From assembly GCF_030518795.1 (NCBI RefSeq), contig NZ_CP130427.1:5580001-5644000 (forward strand): DNA of 64,000 bases, given 5' to 3'. The position numbers were made by a program, and so were the translations under genes. The DNA comes from Micromonospora sp. NBRC 110009. GTDB lineage: Bacteria; Actinomycetota; Actinomycetes; Mycobacteriales; Micromonosporaceae. Position 1 is the first letter of the stretch. Each line of letters starts with the position of its first letter. Under the pieces are notes generated by a model that made no database searches, was not told where the DNA came from, and saw nothing but the letters and a program-made list of their open reading frames with translations. Below are positions 44,573 to 53,201 of the stretch, piece after piece.

Positions 44573-46171
44573 ATGACCATCGGCGGCGTACGTCTGCTCA
44601 CCACCACCGCGATCCTCGCCCTCGCCGGCGCCTGGGCCGCGCCCACCGCTCCCGTCGCCGCCCAGGCGGCCCCCGTCTCGTTCACGTCCGTCGTTCCGGC
44701 GCCGGTCGTCACCGCGCCGGCGAGCGGCGTCACCTACCAGATCACCGCGACGACGACGATCTACACGGAGCCCGGCTCGTCCGCGGCCGCGGCGATCGCC
44801 GGGCAGTTCGCCGCCGTACTTCGTCGCTCAACCGGCTATGCCCTGCCGGTCGTCGACGCGCCCGGCACCACCCCGGCGGACGGCATCGCCCTGTTGTTGT
44901 CCGGGGCGCCGACGGCCGTCGGCGACGAGGGCTACCAGCTGGACGTCACCGCCGCCTCGATCGCGGTGCGCGCCGCCCAACCGGCGGGACTGTTCGCCGG
45001 CGTCCAGACCGTGCGTCAACTGCTGCCACCCGCCGTGGAGAGCGCGACGGTCCAGCCCGGGCCCTGGGAGGTCGCGGCCGGTCGCATCGTCGACTATCCG
45101 CGGTTCACGCATCGGGGCGCGATGCTCGACGTCGCACGGCACTTCCTGCCGGTCCCGGTCGTCGAGCGGTACATCGACGAGATCGCGCTCTACAAGGTCA
45201 ACCGCCTGCACCTGCACCTCTCCGACGACCAGGGCTGGCGGATCGCCATCAACAGCTGGCCCAACCTCGCCGTGTACGGCGGGAGCACCCAGGTGGGCGG
45301 CGGCACCGGCGGGTACTACACCCAGGACGAATACCGGCAGATCGTCGCCTACGCCGCGGCCCGGTACGTCATGATCATCCCGGAGATCGACATGCCGGGC
45401 CACACCAACGCGGCACTCGCCTCGTACGCGGACCTCAACTGCGACGGCGTGGCCCCGAAGCTCTACACCGGCACCAAGGTCGGGTTCAGCTCGCTCTGCG
45501 TCAGCAAGGAGATCACCTACACCTTCCTCGACCAGGTCCTGGGCGAGATCGCCGGGCTGACCCCCGGGCCCTATCTGCACATCGGCGGCGACGAGGCCAG
45601 CTCCACCACCGCCACCGACTACAACACCTTCATGAACCGCGTTCAGCAGATCGTCGCGGCCCGGGGGAAGACCGTGGTGGGCTGGCACGACGTCGTCAAT
45701 GCCCCGGTCCTGCCGTCGACCGTCGCGCAGTACTGGGGAACCACCACCACCAACGCCGCGGTGGCCACCGCCGCCCAGCACGGCACCAAGATCGTCATGT
45801 CTCCGGCCAACCGCGCCTACCTGGACATGAAGTACAACTCCCGCACGAGACTGGGCCAGCGCTGGGCCGGCTTCATCGACGTGCAGGACGCGTACGGCTG
45901 GGACCCGGGCAACTACCTCTCGGGCGTCGGCGAGACGTCGGTGCTCGGGGTCGAGGCGCCGCTGTGGACGGAGACGATCCAGTCGCTGGCCGACGTCGAG
46001 TACATGGCTTTCCCGCGTCTGCCGGCGATCGCCGAGCTGGGGTGGTCACCGGCGAGCACCCATGACTGGACGTCGTTCAACCAGCGGCTCGGTGCTCAGG
46101 GCCCGCGCTGGCGGGTCATGGGGATCAACTACTACCACTCCGCCCAGGTGGCCTGGCCCACCGGTTCCTGA
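44573..46171 (+). CDS. Secreted GH20 beta-N-acetylhexosaminidase
   Basis: 532 residues with a signal peptide (cleavage near VAAQA). The GH20b N-terminal domain (to ~170) precedes the barrel: RGAMLDVARHFLPVPVVERYID, LHLHLSDDQGWRIAI, MIIPEIDMPGHTNAALASY, YLHIGGDEASST with the catalytic Asp-Glu pair, and VLGVEAPLWTET. It releases GlcNAc from chitooligosaccharides outside the cell. The preceding operator links it to the ROK gene. GGAGG precedes the ATG; the GH2 gene follows after 51 bp. Confidence 0.93.
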   Translation: MTIGGVRLLTTTAILALAGAWAAPTAPVAAQAAPVSFTSVVPAPVVTAPASGVTYQITATTTIYTEPGSSAAAAIAGQFAAVLRRSTGYALPVVDAPGTTPADGIALLLSGAPTAVGDEGYQLDVTAASIAVRAAQPAGLFAGVQTVRQLLPPAVESATVQPGPWEVAAGRIVDYPRFTHRGAMLDVARHFLPVPVVERYIDEIALYKVNRLHLHLSDDQGWRIAINSWPNLAVYGGSTQVGGGTGGYYTQDEYRQIVAYAAARYVMIIPEIDMPGHTNAALASYADLNCDGVAPKLYTGTKVGFSSLCVSKEITYTFLDQVLGEIAGLTPGPYLHIGGDEASSTTATDYNTFMNRVQQIVAARGKTVVGWHDVVNAPVLPSTVAQYWGTTTTNAAVATAAQHGTKIVMSPANRAYLDMKYNSRTRLGQRWAGFIDVQDAYGWDPGNYLSGVGETSVLGVEAPLWTETIQSLADVEYMAFPRLPAIAELGWSPASTHDWTSFNQRLGAQGPRWRVMGINYYHSAQVAWPTGS

Positions 46172-46222
46172 CCGCCGCGCAGCACGCGGCCCACCGCCTT
46201 GATCACATCGAGGAGGCCAACC

Positions 46223-48910
46223 ATGTCATCGCGCCTCATCATCGACCGAACGCAGCGTCGGCACCTGTTGACCCGTCGACTGATCACGATGCTGTTCGCG
46301 ACCCTGACGCTCGTGGCGAGCGTCGGACTCGTACACGTGCCGCGCGCGAGCGCCGCCACCGTCGGCTCGACCGAGCTGACGACGGGCTGGGCGTTGAGAT
46401 CGGCCAACCAGGTTGCCGATCCGGGTGCGACCATCTCCCAGGTCGGCTACAACACCGCCGGCTGGAACCCGGTCTCGCTCCCGTCGACCGTGCTGGCCGG
46501 CCTGGTCGCGAACAACGTCTACCAGAACATCTACGTCGGCACGAACCTGCAGTCCGTGCCCGACCTGACCGGCCAGAACTGGTGGTTCCGGGGCCAGTTC
46601 ACCGCCTCGGCCACCACCGCCGACCAGGCGTACTGGCTGCGCTTCAAGGGGATCAGCTACCGCGCCCAGATCTGGCTCAACGGCGTCCAGCTCGACGCCA
46701 ACGCGGTCGGCACCATGGTGGTGCACGAGTACAACGTGACGAACCTGATCCGGCCCGGTGCGCTCAACGCGCTGGCGATCCTCGTCACCCCGCCCGCCCA
46801 CGACTGCAAGGACCTCTCCTTCTGCACCGTGGACTGGAACCCGGAGGCTCCGGACATGAACGCCGGCCTCTGGGGCAGGACCCTGCTGGACACGACGGGG
46901 CCGGTCGCCCTTCGCGACCCGTACGTGAAGACCGTGCTGCCGCTGCCGGCAACCAACGCGGCCGACCTCACCGTCTACGTCGACGCCGTCAACGCCACGA
47001 GCGCCCCGGTCACCGCGACGGTCAGCGCCACCATCACCAAGGCCGGCTATCCCACCGTCTCCGTCAGCCAGCCGGTCACCCTGGCCGCCAACGAGCGCCG
47101 CGAAGTCACCTTCGACCCAGCCGGCTACCCGCAGCTGCACGTCAGCAGCCCGGCCCTGTGGTGGCCCTACCAGTACGGCAGCCCGGAGCTCTACCAGCTC
47201 GCCACCTCGGCGACCGTGGCCGGCGCCACCTCGGACACCAAGTCGATCAACTTCGGCGTCCGCCAGTTCACCGACTACCGGACCACGGTCAACGGCACGT
47301 CGTTCGTCGGCTACCAGGTCAACGGGCAGAACATCTTCTTCCGCGGCGGCGGCTACATGTGGGATCTGCTCCAGCGTTGGGACACGAAGACCAACGCCAC
47401 CCACGTCCAGTACGTCAAGGACATGGGCCTCAACACCATCCGGCTGGAAGGGACCCTGGGCAACGAGGAGCTCTACGACCTGGCAGACAAGGCCGGCGTC
47501 ATGATCATGCCCGGCTTCGTCTGCTGCAGCGCGTGGGAGAACGACAACACCTGGACCGCCGAACAGGAGCAGGTCGCCAACGCCTCGCTGGAGAGCCAGC
47601 TCCGCGCGCTGCGCGCCCACGCCAGCCCGTTCATGTGGAACTACGGCAGCGACCAGCCGCCGACCGCCGCTCACCTGGCCACGTACAAGAACACCGCGGC
47701 AAAGCTGCACTGGCAGAACCCGACCGTCGACAACGTGGCGACCTGGTCGAACGCCAACGCCGGGATGAAGATGGACGGCCCGTACAAGTGGGAACCGCCG
47801 CTGCTGTGGTGGGACAGCCCGGCCCAGTCGGGTAGCGCCTTCGGCACCACCGGCGAGGAGGGCACGGAGGCCCCGCCGCCGCTGGAGAGCCTGCAGAAGT
47901 TCATCCCCGCCGCAAACCTGTGGCCGATCGGGGCCACGTGGAACTACCACGCGGGCAAGCCGCGCAGCGTGTTCGACAACATCCAGGTCTACACCGACGG
48001 CGTGAACAAGCGCTACGGCGCCACCACCAGCGCCGAGGACTACTCCCGCAAGTCGGAGTTGCAGAACTACGAGAACACCCGCTCGTTCTTCGAGGCCTGG
48101 AACTCCCACGAGTACACCCAGTCGTTCGGGGTCATCTTCTGGATGCTCAACAACGCCTGGCCTTCGGTGCACTGGAACCTGTATGACTACTACCTCAAGC
48201 CCGGCGGCGGCTACTTCGGCAGCAAGAAGGCCAACGAGCCGCTGCACATCGCCTACGACTACAAGACCCGGAACGTGTACGCCGTCAACTCGACCCTGAC
48301 CGGGCGGAGCGGGTTGACCGCCACGGCGACCGTGTACAACATCCCGAACCTGGGCCAGGCGTACACGACGACCGTGCCGGTCACCGCGGCCGCCAACGCC
48401 GCCACGCAGGTCCTCACCCTCCCGGCACTGACCGGCCTGTCTGCGACCTACTTCATCCGGCTGCAGCTCAAGGACTCGGCCGGCGCCGTGCTCAGCAACA
48501 ACCTCTACTGGTACTCCAGCCAGCCCGACGCGCTGGGCAACAAGAAGAACTGGTACATGACGGCGGTCAAGACGTACGCCAACCTGACCGGGCTCAACAG
48601 CCTGCCGGCCAATCCCAACGTCGCGGCCAGCGTGACCCGGACCGTCGCGGGCGGGCAGGAGACCGCCACCGTCCGGCTGACCAACAACAGCCCGACGAAC
48701 ATCGCCTTCTTCCTGCGCCCGGAGATCACGGCCGGCAACGGGGGCAACGAGGTACTGCCGGTCACCTACACCGACAACTACGTCTCCCTGTGGCCGGGGG
48801 AGTCGACCACCATCACGGCCACCTACCAGACCAGCGACCTCGGGGGGCAGGCGCCGTACCTGCGCACCCGCGGCTACAACATCCCGACCACATCGATCCC
48901 GGTGCCGTAG
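46223..48910 (+). CDS. csxA: Secreted GH2 exo-beta-D-glucosaminidase (CsxA-like)
   Basis: 895 residues with a signal peptide ending near ASA. Order is GH2 sugar-binding domain (NWWFRGQFTAS, YRAQIWLNGVQLDANAVGTMVVHEYNVT), Ig-like domain, barrel (NIFFRGGGYMWDLLQRW, DMGLNTIRLEG) and C-terminal beta domains. FMWNYGSDQPPTA carries the Asp and TTGEEGTEAPPP the Glu that correspond to the Asp/Glu catalytic pair described for Amycolatopsis CsxA, which differs from ordinary GH2 enzymes. It removes GlcN from the non-reducing end of chitosan oligomers. It is co-transcribed with GH20, so the pair handles acetylated and de-acetylated ends. Confidence 0.92.
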   Translation: MSSRLIIDRTQRRHLLTRRLITMLFATLTLVASVGLVHVPRASAATVGSTELTTGWALRSANQVADPGATISQVGYNTAGWNPVSLPSTVLAGLVANNVYQNIYVGTNLQSVPDLTGQNWWFRGQFTASATTADQAYWLRFKGISYRAQIWLNGVQLDANAVGTMVVHEYNVTNLIRPGALNALAILVTPPAHDCKDLSFCTVDWNPEAPDMNAGLWGRTLLDTTGPVALRDPYVKTVLPLPATNAADLTVYVDAVNATSAPVTATVSATITKAGYPTVSVSQPVTLAANERREVTFDPAGYPQLHVSSPALWWPYQYGSPELYQLATSATVAGATSDTKSINFGVRQFTDYRTTVNGTSFVGYQVNGQNIFFRGGGYMWDLLQRWDTKTNATHVQYVKDMGLNTIRLEGTLGNEELYDLADKAGVMIMPGFVCCSAWENDNTWTAEQEQVANASLESQLRALRAHASPFMWNYGSDQPPTAAHLATYKNTAAKLHWQNPTVDNVATWSNANAGMKMDGPYKWEPPLLWWDSPAQSGSAFGTTGEEGTEAPPPLESLQKFIPAANLWPIGATWNYHAGKPRSVFDNIQVYTDGVNKRYGATTSAEDYSRKSELQNYENTRSFFEAWNSHEYTQSFGVIFWMLNNAWPSVHWNLYDYYLKPGGGYFGSKKANEPLHIAYDYKTRNVYAVNSTLTGRSGLTATATVYNIPNLGQAYTTTVPVTAAANAATQVLTLPALTGLSATYFIRLQLKDSAGAVLSNNLYWYSSQPDALGNKKNWYMTAVKTYANLTGLNSLPANPNVAASVTRTVAGGQETATVRLTNNSPTNIAFFLRPEITAGNGGNEVLPVTYTDNYVSLWPGESTTITATYQTSDLGGQAPYLRTRGYNIPTTSIPVP

Positions 48911-48922
48911 CGCCGAGGGCCG

Positions 48923-48948
48923 GCGGGGGCGGCGCCAGCCGCCCCCGC
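48923..48948. terminator. Bidirectional hairpin after the GH20-GH2 operon
   Basis: Perfect 11-bp arms GCGGGGGCGGC / GCCGCCCCCGC with a 4-nt loop, between the convergent stops of the GH2 and SIS genes. Confidence 0.75.
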
Positions 48949-48959
48949 TCCCGTCCTGC

Positions 48960-49955
48960 CTACAGCTTCGTGTCGGCCGGCATGTGGCGCAGCTCGATCG
49001 GCCGGCCGGCGTGCTGGGCCAGGGCGTGCGCGGCGAGCTGCACCGGGAGAATGTCGAGCACACAACCACCGAGCCCGCCGAGTCGCGGCAGCCGCACCAC
49101 CAGCAGAGCACCCGACGCCGGCACGTCGGCGTCGGAGTCGGTCACCAGGACGACGTCCGCCCCGTACCGAGCGAGGTCGAGGGCGAGCGGGACCTCGCGG
49201 GCCGCGCCGAAGAGCACGACCGACCGCCCGGGGCCCGCCGTTTCCAGCGGACCGTGCAGGTATTCACGCGTGGTGAAGCTCGCGGTCGGCAGGTGCGCGG
49301 CCTCCCGCAGGAGCAGGGCGGCGGCGCCGGCCGTCGCCAGCCTTGTCCCGGCCGCCACCACGTCGACGCAGGCGGCGCCGGCGAGCGCGACCACCAGCGG
49401 CTCGGCATCGCGGCGGAGCACCTGCGTCGCCAGGTCCGGCAGCAGTCTCCAGTCGGTACGGGGCTGACCGCTCATCCGCTCGGCGAGCAGGCCGAGCGCC
49501 TGGAGCGTCGCGGTGTAGCTGAGCGTGGTCACCGCGGTGTCCTCGGCGCAGCCGAGGGCGAGGACGGTGTCGGCTGCCGCGCCCAACGGACCGTCCGGAT
49601 GGTTGGTCAGGGCGAGCCGGGCGGCCGGCGCGGCGGCCAGCGCCTCGACGGTCTCGCGGCTGCGACCGGACTGGCTGATGCCGAGGAACGCGGCGGCCAG
49701 TCCGTGCGGCACGCCGTCGTGCAGGTCGGCGGCGCTCACCGCGGTCGCGGGCAGGCCGTCCGCGCGGAGGGCGGCGGCGAAGCCGGCCGCGGCGTGGGCG
49801 CTGGCCCCCATGCCGAACGCCACCAGGCTGCCCCATCGGGCCACCGCGGCGGCCTGGGCGCCCACCGGGCCGGCCAGCGCCGTCCGGACCGCCTCGGCCG
49901 ATCGGCGCAGGTTGTCCGGCTGCGCGAGCACCCCGTCCAGGTAGGGCAGGGTCAT
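48960..49955 (-). CDS. Double-SIS-domain sugar-phosphate isomerase/deaminase (GlmS/AgaS-like)
   Basis: 331 residues with two SIS domains: first LVAFGMGASAHAAAGFAA and FLGISQSGRSRETVEAL, second VVALAGAACVDVVAAGTRLATAGAAALLLREAAHL with TREYLHGPLETAG and SVVLFGAA. This is the isomerase half of GlmS without the glutaminase part, as in glucosamine-6-phosphate deaminases of chitin and chitosan loci. It probably converts GlcN-6-P to Fru-6-P after uptake. It overlaps the upstream permease gene by ATGA. No dedicated GlcN kinase or GlcNAc-6-P deacetylase lies in the window. Confidence 0.85.
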   Translation of the reverse strand: MTLPYLDGVLAQPDNLRRSAEAVRTALAGPVGAQAAAVARWGSLVAFGMGASAHAAAGFAAALRADGLPATAVSAADLHDGVPHGLAAAFLGISQSGRSRETVEALAAAPAARLALTNHPDGPLGAAADTVLALGCAEDTAVTTLSYTATLQALGLLAERMSGQPRTDWRLLPDLATQVLRRDAEPLVVALAGAACVDVVAAGTRLATAGAAALLLREAAHLPTASFTTREYLHGPLETAGPGRSVVLFGAAREVPLALDLARYGADVVLVTDSDADVPASGALLVVRLPRLGGLGGCVLDILPVQLAAHALAQHAGRPIELRHMPADTKL

Positions 49956-50800
49956 CCCTTGACCGCCCCGGTGGCGAGGCCGCTGATCAGGTAACGCTGG
50001 AACAGCACGGCCAGCACCACCGGCGGGAGGGCGGCCAGCACACCGCCGGCGGCGATGAGCCCGAAGTCCACGGCGTTTCGACCGGTGAACTCGGCGATCG
50101 CCACGGGAACCGTCTTGGCCTGCGCGGTGGACGTGAAGATCAGCGCGTAGAGGAACTCGTCCCAGCACAGCAGGAACGCGTACAGGCCGGTGGCCAGGAT
50201 GCCCGGCTTGGACAACGGCAGCATGACCCGCACGAGGGCGCCCAGCCGGCCGCACCCGTCGACCCGGGCCGCCTCCTCCAGTTCCACCGGCAGCGAGGCG
50301 AAGAACGTGCTCATGTTCCACAGCGTGAACGGCGTGGCGAGCGAGCAGTAGACGATGATCAGCCCGGTGCGGGTGTCGAGCAATCCGAAGCGCGACATGA
50401 GCAGGTACAGCGGGATGATCAGGGTGATCGGCGGCAGCATGTAGGTGACCAGGAACGACAACAGCGTCACCCGCCGCAGCGGAAATCTCAGCCGCGCCAG
50501 GGCGTAGCCGCCGAGCACCCCGACGGCGAGCGAAATGACCACGGTCCCGGCGGCTACCAGGAAGCTGTTGACCATCGCGGCGCGGAACGCCGCGCCGGCG
50601 CTCGCGCCGCCGCCGGCGAAGATCTCGCGATAACGGTCGAGCGTCACATGTTCGGGCAGCCAGCGTATCGGCCGGGCGACCAGGTCGGTCTGGCCCACCA
50701 ACGACGAATAGAGCAGCCACCCGAACGGCGCGAGGATCACCACGCAGGTGGCGAGGGCGGCCAGGTGGATGAAGATCCGGTACCGCAGACTGGCTCTCAT
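49952..50800 (-). CDS. Sugar ABC transporter permease (MalG-like)
   Basis: 282 residues and six helices. The EAA loop that contacts the ATPase reads EEAARVDGCGRLGALVRVMLP. FTLWNMSTFFASLP and LPPITLIIPLYLLMSRFGLLDT are CUT1-family permease blocks. It imports amino-sugar oligomers with the partner permease and binding protein. Both ends overlap neighbouring genes by 4 bp. No ATPase gene is in the operon; in actinobacteria a shared MsiK-type ATPase encoded elsewhere usually serves such importers. Confidence 0.9.
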   Translation of the reverse strand: MRASLRYRIFIHLAALATCVVILAPFGWLLYSSLVGQTDLVARPIRWLPEHVTLDRYREIFAGGGASAGAAFRAAMVNSFLVAAGTVVISLAVGVLGGYALARLRFPLRRVTLLSFLVTYMLPPITLIIPLYLLMSRFGLLDTRTGLIIVYCSLATPFTLWNMSTFFASLPVELEEAARVDGCGRLGALVRVMLPLSKPGILATGLYAFLLCWDEFLYALIFTSTAQAKTVPVAIAEFTGRNAVDFGLIAAGGVLAALPPVVLAVLFQRYLISGLATGAVKG

Positions 50801-51774
50801 GGCGACCTCAGCTCGCTCTGCCGCAGCAGCCGAAGGTAGATCAGCGCCAGCAGGAGGACGGCCACGACGGTCAGGTAGGCCAGCGACGCTCCCGTGCTGA
50901 ACCGCTGGGCGGAGAACGCCTGCAGGTAGGTGAAGAAGGTGATGGTCTGCGTGCCACTGGCGGGACCGCCACCGGTCATCACGTAGACGATGTCGAAGAC
51001 CTTGAACGCCTCGATGGTGCGCAACACCAGCACCAGCGCGATGTTGGGCACCAGCAGGGGCAACGTGATGCGGAAGAACGAGCGGACGGGTCCCGCCCCG
51101 TCCACCCGCGCTGCCTCGTAGAGCCCCGGCGGGATCGTCTGCAGCCCGGCGAGCAGGAAGAACGCCACGAGCGAGGTGTTCTTCCAGACGTCGGCCACGA
51201 TCACCATGTTCAGCGCGAGGAACGGGTCGTTGCCCAGCCACGACCGGTAGCCGTCCTGCAGGTGCAGTTCGGTCAGCAGTGCGTTGGCCATCCCGTACTG
51301 GGCGTTGAGGATCCAGCGCCACATGGCGCCGTTGACGATGGTCGGCAGCGCCCACGGCAGGATCACGATCGCCCGGAACAGCCAGCGCAGGCGGAGCGGC
51401 GCGGCGAGCAGTTGCGCGAGGCCCAGGCCGAGGACGAGCTCGAGCATCGTGGAGATCACCGTGAAGTAGGCGGTGTGTCCCACCGCCGCCCACAGGCGGG
51501 GGTCGGCGAGGACCTCGGTGTAGTTGCGTAGGCCGACGAACGGGTACCGGCCGGGGAACGGGCTGTCGACGTCGTAGAACGAGATGACGAGCGCGCGCCC
51601 GGCCGGGTACAGCACCACGCCGAAGACGACGAGCGCCGCGGGCAACAGCAGGACCAACGCCAGTCGCAGCTGCCCGCCGCCCGCGCGGCGGGCGAGCGGC
51701 CACCGGCGCGACGGTCGGGCGTCGCGGCCGGTCGGTGGCGCCGGCGCCGCACGCGCGGGGGGCGCCGCCGTCAC
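50797..51774 (-). CDS. Sugar ABC transporter permease (MalF-like)
   Basis: 325 residues, GTG start overlapping the binding-protein stop. A Pro/Arg-rich N-terminus is followed by six helices; the EAA loop is YEAARVDGAGPVRSFFRITLP, and LVAFFLLAGLQTIPPGL and YVMTGGGPASGTQTITFF are typical of CUT1 permeases. It pairs with the MalG-like permease. Confidence 0.9.
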   Translation of the reverse strand: MTAAPPARAAPAPPTGRDARPSRRWPLARRAGGGQLRLALVLLLPAALVVFGVVLYPAGRALVISFYDVDSPFPGRYPFVGLRNYTEVLADPRLWAAVGHTAYFTVISTMLELVLGLGLAQLLAAPLRLRWLFRAIVILPWALPTIVNGAMWRWILNAQYGMANALLTELHLQDGYRSWLGNDPFLALNMVIVADVWKNTSLVAFFLLAGLQTIPPGLYEAARVDGAGPVRSFFRITLPLLVPNIALVLVLRTIEAFKVFDIVYVMTGGGPASGTQTITFFTYLQAFSAQRFSTGASLAYLTVVAVLLLALIYLRLLRQSELRSP

Positions 51775-53084
51775 GACAGCAAGGTACGCGCCTGCTCGGC
51801 GGCGTCGTCAAGGGCCTTCTTCGGCGGTTTCCGGTTCAGCAGCGCGTTCTGCAGCTCGGCCTGCAGGATCTGGCTGATCTCGTTGTAGCGGGGCACCTGC
51901 GGGCGGGCGATGAGGTCGGCAAGTTGCTTCTTGGCCACCGGCACCACCTTCGGCAGGGCGGACGCCACCGCCGGGTCGTCGTACGACTTCGTCCAGCACG
52001 GCAGCGAGCTCTTGGCGTACTTGTTCTGCACTTCGGCGCTGGTGATGTAGCTGATGTAGGTCCACGCGGCCTTCCGGTTCTTGCTGCCCGCGCTGACCGA
52101 CAGGGCCATCGAGCCGTTGACACCGGGGGCGCTCGCGGACCCGGACGGTGTCGGCGCCACGCCGACCTTGCCAGCGATCTTCGACTGCCCCGGGTCGTTG
52201 GCGGCGTTGAACATGTAGGTCCAGTTGAGCGCCATGGCCGCCTGGCCGTCGGAGAAGATCTTGCGGACGTCCTCCTCCAGCGACTCCACCGAGTTGGGGT
52301 TGGTGAGCTTGGAGTCCAGGGTCCGCTTCATGAACTCCAGCGCCTGCAGGCCACCACCGGTGTTGAAGGCGATCGACTTTCCGTCGTCGGACAGGAACTT
52401 GCCGCCGAAGGCGCCGACCAGCTGGGTGTAGTCGCACACCAGCGCCTCGGCCTGCTTCCAGCTCCAGATCAGCGGATGCTCGGCCACCTTCCTGGCCCTG
52501 AGGGTCTCCGCGGCGGTGAGCACGCCGTCCCAGGTGGACAGGCTGGCCGGGTCGACGCCCGCCCTGGTCAGCATGTCGGTGTTGTAGAAGAGGTACTTCG
52601 TGTCGAGGATCCACGGCACGCCGTAGTAGCGGTCCCGATAGGCGGCCGTGGCGAGCGCGCCGCCGAGCATGTCGTTCTTCCAGTTCGCCGGGAACTGGTC
52701 GGTCACATCGGTCACGATGCGCTTGCTGCCGAACTCCGCCGGCCAGATCACGTCGATGAGCACCACATCGAAGGTGCTGGCCGGGGCGGCCGCCACGATC
52801 TTGTCGTGCAACGCCTCGTAGGCGACGAAGGACGGCTCGACGGTGATCTTCGGATACTTCTGCTGGAACTCGGCGGTCATCGCGCGGATGTCGTCTTCGG
52901 AATAGCCGGCCTGCTTCATGAACAGGGCGGTGATGTGGCCCTCGCCGGTGCCGGCCGCGCCGCTGTTCGCGCCGGTGTCGTTGCCTCCGCCGACGTCGCA
53001 GGCCGCGAGGAAGAGGCCCGCGCCGGCGACCGCTGACAACTGGAGAAGTCTTCGCCTGGACAGCTCACTCATGTGCTCGGACAT
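51771..53084 (-). CDS. Sugar-binding lipoprotein of the amino-sugar importer
   Basis: 437 residues. SRRRLLQ near the N-terminus is a Tat-like twin arginine and LAACD a lipobox, so it may be exported folded and then lipidated. The body is a CUT1-type extracellular solute-binding domain (AGYSEDDIRAMTAEFQQKYPKITVEPSF, VPWILDTKYLFYNTDML, WSWKQAEALVCDYTQLVGAFGG, AAMALNWTYMFN). Chitosan or chitin oligomers are the likely ligand from context. ATG 53084 is chosen because AGGAGG lies 6 nt upstream. It heads the importer operon behind a ROK-type operator. Confidence 0.9.
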   Translation of the reverse strand: MSEHMSELSRRRLLQLSAVAGAGLFLAACDVGGGNDTGANSGAAGTGEGHITALFMKQAGYSEDDIRAMTAEFQQKYPKITVEPSFVAYEALHDKIVAAAPASTFDVVLIDVIWPAEFGSKRIVTDVTDQFPANWKNDMLGGALATAAYRDRYYGVPWILDTKYLFYNTDMLTRAGVDPASLSTWDGVLTAAETLRARKVAEHPLIWSWKQAEALVCDYTQLVGAFGGKFLSDDGKSIAFNTGGGLQALEFMKRTLDSKLTNPNSVESLEEDVRKIFSDGQAAMALNWTYMFNAANDPGQSKIAGKVGVAPTPSGSASAPGVNGSMALSVSAGSKNRKAAWTYISYITSAEVQNKYAKSSLPCWTKSYDDPAVASALPKVVPVAKKQLADLIARPQVPRYNEISQILQAELQNALLNRKPPKKALDDAAEQARTLLS

Positions 53085-53100
53085 GATCGCCCTCCTGGGC

Positions 53101-53123
53101 ATTAGGTAGGCTGCTTAACAAAA
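53101..53123 (-). promoter_or_regulatory. ROK-type operator of the amino-sugar importer operon
   Basis: On the plus strand ATTAGGTAGG then CTGCTTAACAAAA, 17 nt before the binding-protein ATG. Its reverse complement aligns with the GH20 upstream site (44456-44482). It lies between the importer and the divergent ROK gene and may control both. Confidence 0.72.
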
Positions 53124-53201
53124 ACTTGTACTCGGTTCGCGATCACCGGTCAAGACCGGCGCGCAGCGTTCCGGACCCGCAGGCGAAGGAGTGAATCCGC
53201 C

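Noticed and set aside
46226-49111. 961-codon minus-strand frame opposite the GH2 gene
   Set aside because: Low-complexity antisense translation; the plus strand has a complete, well-conserved GH2 enzyme with signal peptide.
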